This document shows, one piece after another, positions 54,371 to 64,000 of a DNA stretch of 64,000 bases. The translations under genes were made by a program, and so were the position numbers. The notes beneath the pieces are model-generated. The model was not told where the DNA came from, searched no databases, and saw only the letters and a program-made list of their open reading frames with translations. Source of the stretch: Gigaspora rosea (lineage: Eukaryota; Glomeromycota; Glomeromycetes; Diversisporales; Gigasporaceae); assembly GCA_003550325.1 (NCBI GenBank), contig QKWP01000270.1, positions 109,379-173,378 of the forward strand, written 5' to 3'. Within the stretch, counting starts at the first letter, position 1. The number at the start of each line of letters is the position of its first letter.

Positions 54371-56290
54371 TGAGTCGTCGAGCAAAGGTGGGTGGAATGG
54401 GATGATAGAGACAGCCTTTACTACAAGGCGAGCGATAACACCTTAAATATCCTTGGTTCTATAACAGGTTATGTCATCATTATTGGTTGTATCCAATAAA
54501 ATCACAAGACCATGTATAACATAAAAAATTCAAGAAAACAGAAAAATCATAAATAACTTAAGATTTTACTATGATAACCACATTTTGACTTCTAAATAAA
54601 AATTAAATATCAAATATTAAAGCCTGCACTTAATTCTAATCTTTATGTTTTTTCGATTTGGTGATCAATATAACCTGTCACAGATTTCAGATGTGCTTCA
54701 CAATAATGATCACTCTGTCACTTCGTTGACAGGCTTTTCATTATAAACCTTATGAATTTTTATACATATATCCATCAATTTTAACCTATATACGCAATAA
54801 AAAAAATAATTCATATTCCTCATAAATGTGTACAATGTTATACTTCAGGAAATCTGAAATTAAAAAGCTTTTTTCTCTTATATTATTAAGAACAATAATA
54901 TCAACGATAATTATTTATATTACTTTATTTTACAGAATAAAGTGCCTACAGATACAATATTCTTTATATATAAAATTAAATCCAAACACATTGCTATAAA
55001 ACAACTAGTCAAAAAAGAGATCTACAATATTTGGCACAAAACACACTTTATTTTGCATAATACACTAAATCTGCATTTTTTATTTACTTTCGTTTTATAT
55101 CCACTGATCTGACCCAATAATTGTGCTATTAGTGATTACTTTTTTTTTATTGATCTTCAAATTTAACATAATTTTGCAAACCGCAATAAATTTAACAATC
55201 TTTTTCCTCTTAACTATCTATTACGCTCCATTCATTATGCATAACATTAAACCCAATATCTGTAAATTAGTTTAGATTCAAAATTATTATAATCTCATCT
55301 ACTTTATTTACTTATATTTAGTCACTAAATGCAATAAAATTTAAACTCTAAGTGCGTTGCATAAGCAATGCGAGGCATGCTAGTTAGTAATAAAACAAGA
55401 AAATAAATAATAAATAAAAACAAATAGTCCTAATACTTATCTCTAGCAACATATGTTTTATAGTCTCATAGCAACAATGAATTAAAAGAGAACAAACAGT
55501 GAACAACAGTCTGACATCCTGCTATAGACTAGCAAAAATTCTCAATATTTTAAGAAAAAATTAAAATAAAAGAACAAGAGCATAGAAGGGTGAAATAAAA
55601 ACACTTATTTGAAACTTGATGTTCAAGCTCAAGAGATCTCCAAACCAAAATAGAATGGCTAATTTAATTAATATTTACAATAATAAAATATAAATATAGT
55701 AAAAATAAAAATAGTTAAACAACTTTTTACTGAAAAATCATTTAAGCCTAGTATAAAAAAAGAGTGTGCAAGATCTTCAGATTCAAGGTTGCAAGGAATA
55801 AAATAATTAAAAGAAGAATTACAAAGCAAGTTAAGACAAAACAAAGCAATAAAATGAAGAAAGCAGAAGATCTAGATAAGTATAAAAACATCTAAAAAGA
55901 GATTTGTATTAAAAAAACATTCTGGTCTACAAATTTTATATGTAAAAATGAATCTTGTATAAACTAAAAGTATAGTAATGTAATTAATTTTTGATTGGAT
56001 GATTACTTATTCTAGAACAACAATCAAACAAAAATTCTTTGTACTTTTAGGCAAATTTCAATTAATCTAGACAAATTTGCAATATATACAAGTAGATTTT
56101 TTTAAAATAGTACAGAAGTTTAAAGTTTTATTACTATAAGTAGAATGATTTGGCCTATATACCACAAATTTTTGGTCAAAATTTATTGAATTTTAAAAAA
56201 TTTTTATCAGTAACATATTTGTGAAACATGGGTGTAATTTTTTTTGTACAATAATCCTATATGAAAATGATCTATATTTATTTTGCCCTT
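54371..56290. other. AT-rich interval
   Basis: No gene. Holds the Helitron-like terminus at 55348-55385. Nothing else stands out. Confidence 0.4.
55348..55385 (+). repeat. Helitron-like 3' terminus (hairpin, CTAG|T)
   Basis: GTGCGTTGCATAAGCAATGC folds as GCGTTGC-ATAA-GCAATGC, and CATGCTAGT follows eight bases later. It parallels 2624-2656 in order and spacing. No 5' terminus was paired. Confidence 0.45.
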
Positions 56291-56305
56291 AATAAAATTA
56301 TACAA

Positions 56306-57015
56306 GGGTATGGCAATCTAAAGAAATGGCCAGGTTGTCACTTCCAAGCATCAGATTAAAAGTTTGAATCCTACTATCAATAGTTTGAAAATAGGTCTGT
56401 GTTTCAGTAACTGTAGTTCAAATTGGTTGGATAAAAATTAGTAATCTGGTTTACATCTTGAATAGAAGCTCTCAAGTGCAATAGTATTTGTTACACTATC
56501 AAATCCAAGAAACCAAAAAAACAAAACCCTGTTTGGCTAAGTTCTAAGTAAGGAGGTAGATTAACAGTCTTTGATAGCACTACCAGAATTAGGTTGGTAC
56601 TAGGTTGAAATGAACCTTATAAGGCAATGTAGGTAATAATAGGGTTTGAGGATTCATTCTAAGCCCAAGTATAAGCCTTAGTAAATATGTACATTACTTA
56701 AGACCATCTAAATATATAATGTGGAACTGTAAAGTAGTTCTAAGGCAGTAGACTATTTATTAAGAATAAGCCTGAAACTACTAATATGGCCAATGGGTAT
56801 AAAATGGTAGATGAAGTATGAATTAGAGATTTAAATAGGCAAGTTTATAGTTGGTCTGTAGGTATAGCAACTAGTGTAGAACCTTTAAGCAGACTACTCA
56901 AATTAGGCACCAAAAGTACATGTATAGCTAGTTGTATACTCATTAATATAACAAATATCATATAATATTCAATAAAATTTCTGTCAAAGTAAACAGCTAT
57001 TAAATTTAAATAATA
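56306..57015 (+). mobile_element. S1 SINE-like family, old copy with 15-bp TSD
   Basis: Flanks AATAAAATTATACAA (56291-56305) and AATAAAATAATACAA (57016-57030), 14/15 identical. It starts GGGTATGGCAATCTAAAG, aligning from the first base with the head of 12159-13252, and shares GTCTGTGTTTCAGTAACTG, AAGGAGGTAG, TTTAAATAGGCAA, TTAGGCACCAAAAGTACATG and the 3' AATAAAATTTCT. About 380 bp of the body are deleted and the sequence has drifted toward A/T, so it is older. Not coding. Confidence 0.85.
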
Positions 57016-57119
57016 AATAAAATAATACAATATACTATAATTCTCTAAATTTTACTAATTGGCTTTAACTTTGTGATTTAAATTAATATATGCATATATT
57101 ATAAATCTTAAATATATTT

Positions 57120-57288
57120 ATATACCTTGAACTAAACCTGAACTGAACTTATTTTAAGTTCAGATTCAGTTCATGTTCAAAAATTTTAAGTTTATACAGT
57201 ATTCAGATTATGTTCAAAATTTTTTCAGGTTCAGGTTTAGGTTCATTGAACCTAAACCTAAATTTTTATTAAACTAAACTTAACTTCA
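57120..57288. repeat. GAACCTGAAC / GTTCAGGTTC simple-repeat cluster
   Basis: Degenerate hexamer-like repeats of CTGAAC and its inverse, including TTCAGGTTCAGGTTTAGG followed by the inverse GAACCTAAACCTAA. Possibly the terminal zone of the element that follows, or an independent simple repeat. Confidence 0.5.
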
Positions 57289-57291
57289 GAA

Positions 57292-57909
57292 CCCTAGTTG
57301 TAAAACAAAGAATTTATCTGCATTTTTACACTTTTTTTTAGTTCTAGATTACTTTTTTAAAATCATGAAATATTTAAATAAAACTTTGTATAATTATATT
57401 TAAAAACAAGAATTATTTTTTTACAAAATTAGTTTTTATATTATAAGAAAAAAATTAATATTATATAGAAACTAAGAATAAACAATTTTTAAAAATTTTT
57501 TTAAAAAATTTTATACAATTTTTTTGTGTTCTCATTTAGTTTTATTTTAAACTTATAGTTCTTAATACAATATTATAGCTTATATAGAGAATAACAACTT
57601 TTATTATGACAACTTTAGTGATTTACTTGTAAAAATAATTTTTTTTTAGAAATAAAAGTTTTTTTATAGACAAAAATATATAAAATTTAAGAAAATCTAA
57701 AGAAATTTTTAATAGTAAAAATGCTAATACAAGAACTTTAAACTTTTTATTATATTAAAGTTTTCTAGTAATTTTTAATAAAATTTATAACAAAGTTATT
57801 AAAACAAAACTCAAAGAATATTTTTTATTTAGAAAATATATAGCTAAAATCATATTATTAAAAGTTTTAAAATATGTAGACAAATTTGCCTATGTTATAG
57901 ACTAAGGAA
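57292..57909. mobile_element. Element H copy 2
   Basis: 618 bp homologous to 40889-41543 in the same orientation: shared ATGAAATATTTAAATAAAA-like start, TTCTTAATACAATATTATAG, GATTTACTTGTAAAAAT, AAACTTTAAACTTTTTATTA and the TTTGCCTATGTTATAGAC..AAGGA end. More decayed than copy 1. Confidence 0.7.
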
Positions 57910-58800
57910 TAACCTTTATTAGAAGATGATTATTTGGAGAAACTTTGAATTTAAAGAAAAAAGCCAAGAGAATAATTACTAAATCCTATAATTCTTATTC
58001 AAAATTTAATAGCTAGAAAATATTGAATTTAAAAAAAAAAAGCAACTACTCAAGGATTACTAGAATTTATAAAAAAGATAAATGGCTAGAGAAGCCTCAG
58101 ATTAGAGTTAATACCTCTATCCAGATATATTTTTTATATCCGGATTAATCCAGTTTTATCATAGTATATATCCAGATTTAAATTTAAATTCGATATAAAA
58201 ACACTATGTCACATTATATCATATGACATAGTATATACAGTATCCGGATATATAAATCCGGATAGAGGTGTTAACTCTACTTCAGATTCAAAGAAAAAAG
58301 TCAAGATAATTGTTACCATAAACTATCAAAGAATGAATAGCTAGAGAAACTTTAATTTAAAAAAAAAGAATAGTATATCAGAAATTTGTACTAGATTATC
58401 AAAAATATATGGTACTAAAACTGCTAGTGATATAGAAATTCCATCTGACATTTAGCGAATCAGTTATGTTCAAAAGATAATTTTAAGCTTTATTGTATGG
58501 GCTTATTAAGAAAGTGTACAAATCGAAAGCTTACACGCCTACTGATTTTAAAAGAAATAATAATATATAATGATAATGTTTATAAGCAATATATATATTT
58601 TTTTGATATTTTTGATAAAGCTTATAAAATAAATTAACAACTTTTAAGTTCTCAATGTAAAATATGAACCTTCAAATGCCAAGAGGTTACAAAAAATTTG
58701 GATATATTTTTATCTCAAGAATGAAGAAAATGAAAAGACCAAAATTATATACCCTTATTTGTTTTCAAAAGAATATCAAAAATTAGGGACATCCTTCTGC
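57910..58800 (+). other. Degenerate repeats of a coding-like motif
   Basis: GCTAGAGAA[G/A]C[C/T]TCAGATTCAAAG-AAAAAAGTCAAGATAATTG occurs in at least three drifted copies (57935, 58085, 58345). One copy can be read MAREASDSKKKVKIIVTINY before stops. The MITE 58105-58277 interrupts the middle copy. I cannot assign a protein family. Confidence 0.3.
58105..58277. mobile_element. MITE with GAGTTAA[C/T]ACCTCTATCC ends, TA TSD
   Basis: 173 bp between TA at 58103-58104 and 58278-58279. The ends GAGTTAATACCTCTATCCAG and its inverse CCGGATAGAGGTGTTAACTC, plus inner ATATCCGGAT repeats, make most of it foldback. It splits the sequence CCTCAGA..TTCAGATTCAAAG that is intact in neighbouring repeats. Confidence 0.85.
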
Positions 58801-59039
58801 ATTACGATTGATGTTATAAATTAAATATTCAGTATAACAATGTAAAGTCAATTTTCATTCTAAATAATTTTTTATAATTTTAGTCATAATTTTATTCAGT
58901 AGTTCGGATATTCAAGTAGAATTAATCAAGCGAAACTGGTTTGCTTTTCTCAAAATGACCATAATGTATCGAAGAAATGTTTATTAAGTTATATCATTTA
59001 CGTGAAATTCGCTATTTTATTTTTAAAAATTAAATGCGT

Positions 59040-59290
59040 TTAATTTTATATAAGGTAGGCATGGGTATTATGGCGCACTTAAATGTGCCAATAGGAAAAC
59101 TTCCCAAATTTACATAAATATTTGTCAAATTTTACCAAAGTAGGTATATTTTGACTCGAAATAAGTATATTCTTATTTAAAAAAAATTTTTTTTATTAAA
59201 AAAAATTTTTTTCTAAGTGCATAAAATTACTTCTGAAAATCGAGATCGTTAAGGTAATGACCAATTATGGCACAAGACATATAATCAGGT
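59040..59290. other. Downstream flank of the pogo pseudogene
   Basis: Contains GGTATTATGGCGCACTTAAA and ACCAATTATGGCACAAGACA, two similar TTATGG[C/T]GCAC-type motifs, perhaps part of a transposon terminal region. The matching end on the far side of the transposase was not found. Poly-A/T tracts near 59180-59215. Confidence 0.3.
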
Positions 59291-59575
59291 AGTACCATCT
59301 TTTTTTAAAATTTTTTTTTCCAACCTGTTTTTCTTCTCTAATTCGTTGTTGTTCTACTTTCATACGTTCTTTTTCTTCTTTCTTTTGCCTATGAATTTCT
59401 TGCTTTTGTGCTTTCTCAGTCTCTCGTTCGATTCATCGTTGGGTGGCCACTTCTTTTTTTTGCTTCTTTTCTTCGGCTACCCTTATGGCTTCTTCTTCCG
59501 TTTCCCTTAACAAACGTAATGACTCTTCGTCAGTAAGAAGCCGAGAGAAGGGCATGGTCTTACGTTTTTTCTTCG

Positions 59576-59640
59576 GCTGCAGATTTTTGGGCTGCAGATT
59601 TTTGGGCTGCAGATTTTCGGGCTGTGGATTTTTGGGCTGT
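59576..59640 (-). repeat. 15-bp tandem repeat in the transposase tail (QPKNL)
   Basis: GCTGCAGATTTTTGG (plus strand) is repeated about four times with small changes and encodes QPKNL/QPENL repeats on the minus strand in the shifted frame. The unit length is a multiple of three, as expected for a repeat that grew while the frame was still coding. Confidence 0.8.
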
Positions 59641-60618
59641 CCTTCATTTGTTTCCAGTTCTTCAAACAGTTTTGGCTATTGGGGCAAAGGGCACTTAAGT
59701 ACCAGCTGGCCGGGATTTTTATAGAGTTCCAACTCTGATTCCAAACATTCAACTCTATTTTGAAGCGATCCTATCTCTGATCATAATTCATCATTTGTAG
59801 AAGTTGGGTTAAGCTGACTTGAATTAAATGGGCTAAGCTGACTCAAATTAAAGTTAGACGAAGAGGAAGTTGTAATGGGCGGGTAAGTGGGTTCAAGATT
59901 TTGTAGGTCGAATCTATGTGTTGGCATTGAAGGCTCTAGATGACTAGGACTAATGGCATCGGGATTGAAGGGCCATATCTCTGTTGCCTTGAAAAAATTA
60001 CATATTGCAGTGGGGTGAATGCCTTAATGTATGCCTGCCCAAAGAGTTTAGCGAACGTATATTTTGTAATTAATTTGCCACTGCTATTCGTATGATACTT
60101 GTCATATTCACTGCTATATGCTTTTTTTAGATAAGCAAAGGGCAATTCGGCAAGTCGTAAGACGTGAGTTGTATGTGGCAGAAGGGCATAAAAAAGAATA
60201 TTGTTTTCATAACAGAAATTGACACAAGTGTAATTAACGTGGCTCTTGTGTCCATCAAGAATGAGTAAAACGGGATGAGCAGGAGGAATCGAATTAACAA
60301 AATGCTCTATGTATTTTTTAAATAGGCTCTCCCCTGTATCAGTGAACCCCATGACAGTGCCAATAGGTGCACCGTCCAAAAGGCCAGGGATCATTCGTTT
60401 GCCCTTGTATATTATTAATGGTGGTATATATATTCCGGCAGCTGATATTGTTGGGCATACAGAGATATGCTTATGATTACTACTATATGAAACATGATGA
60501 ATTTGACGTGCTCCTTTTTTTGCAATTACTTTTTGGAGCTGAGGTTCAATGACAAAACCTGTCTCATACAAATAAAGGACAACGTACGTCGCCCGTGATA
60601 ATCTGGTCACAAGGGTTC

Positions 60619-60628
60619 AAAAAAAAAN

Positions 60629-60702
<74 letters not shown>
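60619..60702. other. 84-nt poly-A tract with one N inside the transposase
   Basis: Homopolymer A from 60619 to 60702 except N at 60627. It separates two transposase pieces that each carry an ETG motif. Either a retroposed tail or, more likely given the N and the repeat on both sides, an assembly join artefact. Confidence 0.8.
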
Positions 60703-60704
<2 letters not shown>

Positions 60705-60831
60705 AACGAAAAAGAAGACCTGTCTCGTCCATGTTCCAGATCCGATTAGGGGTAAGCGAATATTCATTAAAAATTTGTTTAACAGTCATCCGATTTGTCA
60801 CGCAGATCACGGGGTAAATTTTTTATTATAA

Positions 60832-61269
60832 AATTTTAGTGATCGACATCTATATGATCATTGACCTTTTAATAGTAAAGTGTAACAATTTGCCTTTTTT
60901 GATCCCGATTTTTGAAGGCTTATTAAAAGGAAACTGCATTTACAAGTTAAGGTTTAGCGATGCACAAAAATAAGTACTTTTTTGTAACCACGTTTAAAAT
61001 GAGTTAAAACATAAGGCTAAAAAACATCATGGTTGTAAAGTTAAACTTCTGTTTCTAAATCTATAAGCATTTGGCTTTTTTTTTTTTTTATTTAAAAAAA
61101 TAACGTCGAGCCTAATCCACACGAACTCGATCTTTTAAAAGCAAAGTAGAAGCACTAAACGTTTTTTTTTTTGTGCTCCTTTCTATGGACCGAATCCATT
61201 AATTACGCCTCTCTTATAAAACTCTCAACGGAACAAGTGAAAGGCTTAAAGTATGAATGATCTGAGAAC
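60832..61269. other. Unassigned interval upstream of the transposase
   Basis: No helix-turn-helix/CENPB-type N-terminal coding sequence was found here, so the transposase is truncated at its start. AT-rich, with T runs near 61077 and 61165. Confidence 0.4.
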
Positions 61270-61635
61270 AGTTTTAATAAGTCGATTAAATTGTCAATGA
61301 TTGTACTGTATTAAAATTTCAACTTAAAACTACATACTATAGAAAATTTTATAAGGGTGTTAATTCGGTGATAGCGACTTTCAAAAGGCAACATAAGGAT
61401 GAACCAGTGGAAATAAGACTGTCGACGATTGTATTAAAGAATTTCAGCTTAAAAGCCACGTTTTATAGAGGCATAAACAAGTGGATTTCTTTCAACGAAT
61501 TAGATAGCATTCATAAGAGCGGTGATAAATTTTAGCGACCTAGTTGAATTTAAGGACGAACCAGTGGAAATAAGATTGTCAAAGAATTTCAACTTAAAAG
61601 CAACGTGCTATAGAGACATGATCGGTTCCATTCAT
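61270..61635 (+). repeat. Imperfect direct repeats (GACGAACCAGTGGAAATAAG)
   Basis: GATGAACCAGTGGAAATAAG..TTTCAGCTTAAAAGCCACGT..TATAGAGGCAT at 61400 recurs as GACGAACCAGTGGAAATAAG..TTTCAACTTAAAAGCAACGT..TATAGAGACAT at 61553, and partially at 61300. No frame is maintained across copies. Confidence 0.65.
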
Positions 61636-61844
61636 TTCACCGAAAAGCAATCACTGACATCTTGTTTTGCCGTTAGAGTCAGGTTTAGAATTAAAGGTTA
61701 GTGCAGTTTTTAATCAGTGACGAATATTTTAATTTGGTTGTGACACATGTATGGAATGTTTGTCACTATTAATTAATACTTGATTTAGTTCGAAAGTTGG
61801 AGGTTAAATGGATAAAATAAGAAACGAATAAAAAACTGTGAGTT

Positions 61845-62225
61845 CCAACCCCAGGTGCTTGACAAGCAGGTGTCAGCTTCAACTGCAATACGCATTTGCT
61901 AAAAAGACTAGAAAAAAGGCAAAGAGAATTAGAAAGCCAGCTGGAGGAGGCGAAGAAAAATCATTCTTCTCCGGTTGAGAAAACAAGTCCAAACGCACAA
62001 TCTTCCTCATCAGGAATAGTGTTATCACATAACTGAGGAGGAATAACTGGTGCTATCATTACAGTTTTGAAAACTTGACTAACCTTTTCCATTTCTTCCT
62101 TCTTCAGTTCCAATTCAGCAAGTCTTTCTTGAAGAGTACAAAGGTTTTTAACTTACCCGAAACCTCCTTAGGCATTTCTTTCATCAATTCTTCTTTTGTC
62201 TAAACAGCAAGTGATGTAAGACCCA
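61845..62225. pseudogene. Coding-like remnants on both strands (coiled-coil type)
   Basis: Plus strand 61900-62035 reads LLKRLEKRQRELESQLEEAK-KNHSSPVEKTSPNAQSSSSG then IVLSHN and a stop. Minus strand 62220-61965 reads TKEELMKEMPKEVS, a GTAAGT (62152-62157), then LCTLQERLAELELKKEEMEK and VSQVFKTVMIAPVIPPQLCD to a stop. Both look like real protein (heptad-rich, balanced composition) and overlap at 61970-62035, so at most one is genuine there, or two fragments meet. Family not recognised. Confidence 0.35.
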
Positions 62226-62255
62226 TACCATATTTAACCATTAAGAAACGTCATA

Positions 62256-62351
62256 CAGTCAGAACTCAAATGCAATACAACGGGACCATATATAAAAATT
62301 TGGCCAAACGTGCTCTTAGAGAGAGGTATTTCATTTAGGGGAGTCTAACTG
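62256..62351. mobile_element. Short pogo/Tigger-like MITE (TA TSD)
   Basis: 96 bp from CAGTCAGAACTC to GAGTCTAACTG with TA on both sides (62254-62255, 62352-62353). Inner TTTGGCCAAACGTGCTCTTA and AGAGAGAGGTATT are typical for this short Tigger-like class. Confidence 0.7.
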
Positions 62352-62439
62352 TATTTTATTTTTTAATTTATTTCATTATTTTTTTATTAATTATTAATTA
62401 TTTTTTTATTATTTTTTAACACGCAAATATCTTTTTAGC

Positions 62440-62600
62440 AAAGCATTTTGCAAGAACACCGCGTAGACTTCTCAGAATCTTGAACGTAATAAATTCGGAT
62501 TAGGAGAGGGAGATAATTAGCAATTGCACTTCGAAAGAACACCACCAGACTTCTCCGAATCTTGAATATAACAAATTGGACGGCTTGTACAGAAGAAACT
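62440..62600 (+). repeat. Two direct repeats of AAGAACACC..AGACTTCTC..AATCTTGAA
   Basis: GCAAGAACACCGCGTAGACTTCTCAG and AAGAACACCACCAGACTTCTCCG head two about 50-bp copies, 82 bp apart, each ending TAACAAATTGGA or TAATAAATTCGGA. Isolated tandem duplication, not coding. Confidence 0.6.
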
Positions 62601-64000
62601 TTTCAATCCAGTTATGACAAAACAAATTCGTCGCTAATAAACTTAATCAATTTCAAGTTGATTTAGGGTGTTTAAATAAAGCTTCTGCGGGTAAAGTATA
62701 TGGCAGGAGGTTCAGTAACCCATATGAAAAAAGACATAGCGACAGCAAAATTTGTATAATTCAAATAGATTAATTCCATTAAATTATTATATATAAGTAA
62801 AATTTATTGCTTGATTAATTAAGTGATTTCTCGTAAAACCATTATAGTATTAGTAATATCGATACGATCAATGATCGGATCAAAGATCGAACTAAAGGTC
62901 GGGCGGGCAATTCTTCCTATATATGCTGTGTCTCTACAGCACAACTGTGCTTTTTTACATTTGCAGTAATTTTTTTACAACTACATTTTATATTACCTAT
63001 TTGTAAATGTGATATCGATTGTGCGATTTCAAGAACCCGGCTTATTATTTGGTAAAATAAAATTTTAATGAACAAATGCGGAACATAGCAATATTACATC
63101 CCATAGTTTTGAAGCACTATAAACTACAAACTACGTGTATCCCATATTTCTGTTAACCGGACATACTACTAAATTTGACTAGTTGCATCTCGCATGCGAT
63201 ATCATATCGAAAATAAAAAAAATTTAGTGATAATAAAAAGCTTTATTTTTAAACATGCAGATTTATAATTAATTTATCTCGTGATATCATTTCGCAAAGA
63301 TCACGCGATATCGCGGTGTGAGAAATTTGCGATTTCGCATAATGTACAGTACAACACAGGATTTGTCAAAGTTCCCGATTCTTTGCAGTTCCTGTGTTTG
63401 ACAGTTTTTGTAAAACTTTAATACAGAACCATAATCTTTTCGTGTAATGAAAGTTTTACTATGTCAATTAGCCACCCTGCTATCAAGAAATTTGTTCAGT
63501 AAGCTTTCACACAATATTTTGCAAGTTGGTTATTTTTAAAATATTTATTATATAAATGATTTTAAATTAAAAAGTGTTGCATTTTTTTTTTCTTTTTTTT
63601 TTTTTACTTTTTATAACAGATAATATAAAAAAATAAAATAAAATTTGAAATATTCGCGCTACAATTGATAATTGCCAATACAGTAACTGTAGTTATGTCT
63701 AGAAGTGAATTAATAAACGTATTAATAAAGTGTGTACAATAAGTACTAAATAACTTCGTTTAGAGTTTTACTGTTATAATTAAAATCAAGTTTTTTTGTA
63801 CGTACATGACAATCGACATGCAAATTACATTTCATTGAACTCAATTAATTATTCACCGTATTTCCCTTTTATAGATAAATAAATTTCATAAAATATGACG
63901 AACATAGAGTGGCTGTTTATGTTGTATTCGCGGACTCATAGGACCCAAAAAATTCAAATTTCAACTTAAGTTGATTTGGGAATCTGACTTACAACTGATA
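62601..64000. other. Unassigned AT-rich end of window
   Basis: No gene supported on either strand. 62860-62905 has GATCAATGATCGGATCAAAGATCG-like short palindromes, and 63190-63340 several ATATCGCG/GCGATATC motifs in both orientations, probably a decayed foldback element. Confidence 0.35.

Larger units (their letters stand above)
59285..60831 (-). pseudogene. pogo-type DDE_1 transposase, broken
   Basis: Minus strand. Piece 1 (60704-60810): MTVKQIFNEYSLTPNRIWNM-DETGLLF with the first catalytic Asp in NMDETG. Then an 84-nt homopolymer with one N. Piece 2 (59936-60600): YETGFVIEPQLQKVIAKKGA, PTISAAGIYIPPLIIYKGKR, GFTDTGESL, LILDGHKSH (second Asp), LLPHTTHVLRLAELPFAYLK, where the usual PLD is LAE. 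The first Asp is missing from piece 2, and ETG-F/L occurs in both, so the join duplicates that part. After a frameshift at about 60000 the tail continues EIWPFNPDAISPSHLEPSMP, two stops, a QPKNL repeat, TMPFSRLLTDEESLRLLRE and a Lys/Glu coiled coil, to a stop near 59280. Such enzymes cut and paste TA-flanked elements; this one is dead. Confidence 0.85.

Noticed and set aside
59443..59724. Plus-strand Ser/Cys/Gly repeat protein
   Set aside because: It is the antisense shadow of the transposase tail (QPKNL repeats and coiled coil on the minus strand).

Overview
The window is repeat-dominated, very AT-rich eukaryotic nuclear DNA, most likely from an arbuscular mycorrhizal fungus (Glomeromycotina; Rhizophagus-like, species not determinable). 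The reasons are the gene families left in it: a TKL-type kinase of the form '..WISFDRLVNIKKIGEGGFG..' preceded by a Cys-rich segment, Sel1 repeats, a DDE_1/pogo transposase, a LINE with endonuclease, RT, RNase H and a trailing Cys/His motif, and a 42-43 kb protein of a type I associate with these fungi. I see no intact host gene, no rRNA and no functional tRNA. Nearly everything recognisable is a mobile element or a decayed gene.

Layout. 0-9 kb: small non-autonomous DNA transposons with readable ends, including a 3-bp-TSD element (1312-1955), a GACCCG-rich element (3376-3912), a 12-bp-TSD element (3935-4221) and a hAT-like MITE with a pogo-like MITE inside it (4989-5425), plus Helitron-like hairpin ends. 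8.6-13.3 kb: two copies of a tRNA-headed SINE-like retroelement (the full one is 12159-13252 with a 17-bp TSD; a third copy lies at 56306-57015). 13.7-18 kb: a foldback MITE, a dispersed LTR-like repeat and large palindromes. 18-24.2 kb, minus strand: a broken kinase pseudogene, a tandem array of intron-like units separated by 2-3 nt spacers, two transposons inserted in that array, a Sel1 pseudogene and a second tRNA-headed SINE-like family. 24.2-28.3 kb: MITEs, a Mutator-like foldback with a 9-bp TSD and a composite inverted-repeat element. 28787-36451: one complete but degenerate LINE with 13-bp TSD and poly-A tail. 36.7-44.5 kb: second copy of the LTR-like repeat, a GACCCG element carrying a nested insertion, and a decayed AM-fungus gene. 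44.5-47.3 kb: an AT-rich satellite hit by a Tc1/pogo MITE and by a 1.1-kb LINE-like retroposition. 50-54.4 kb: nested hAT elements, then a 46-47 bp minisatellite in which every unit carries a small co-varying hairpin. 56-64 kb: old SINE copy, more MITEs, a pogo transposase pseudogene split by a poly-A/N tract, and decayed coding-like stretches.

Almost no genes act together here. The useful content is the order of nested insertions, several with paralogous empty sites inside the window that prove element ends and target duplications. The most unusual structures are the intron-like array at 20.2-22.6 kb, the hairpin minisatellite at 52.7-54.4 kb and the tRNA-headed retroelements. Coordinates of degenerate elements are good to a few bases where a TSD is given and approximate otherwise.
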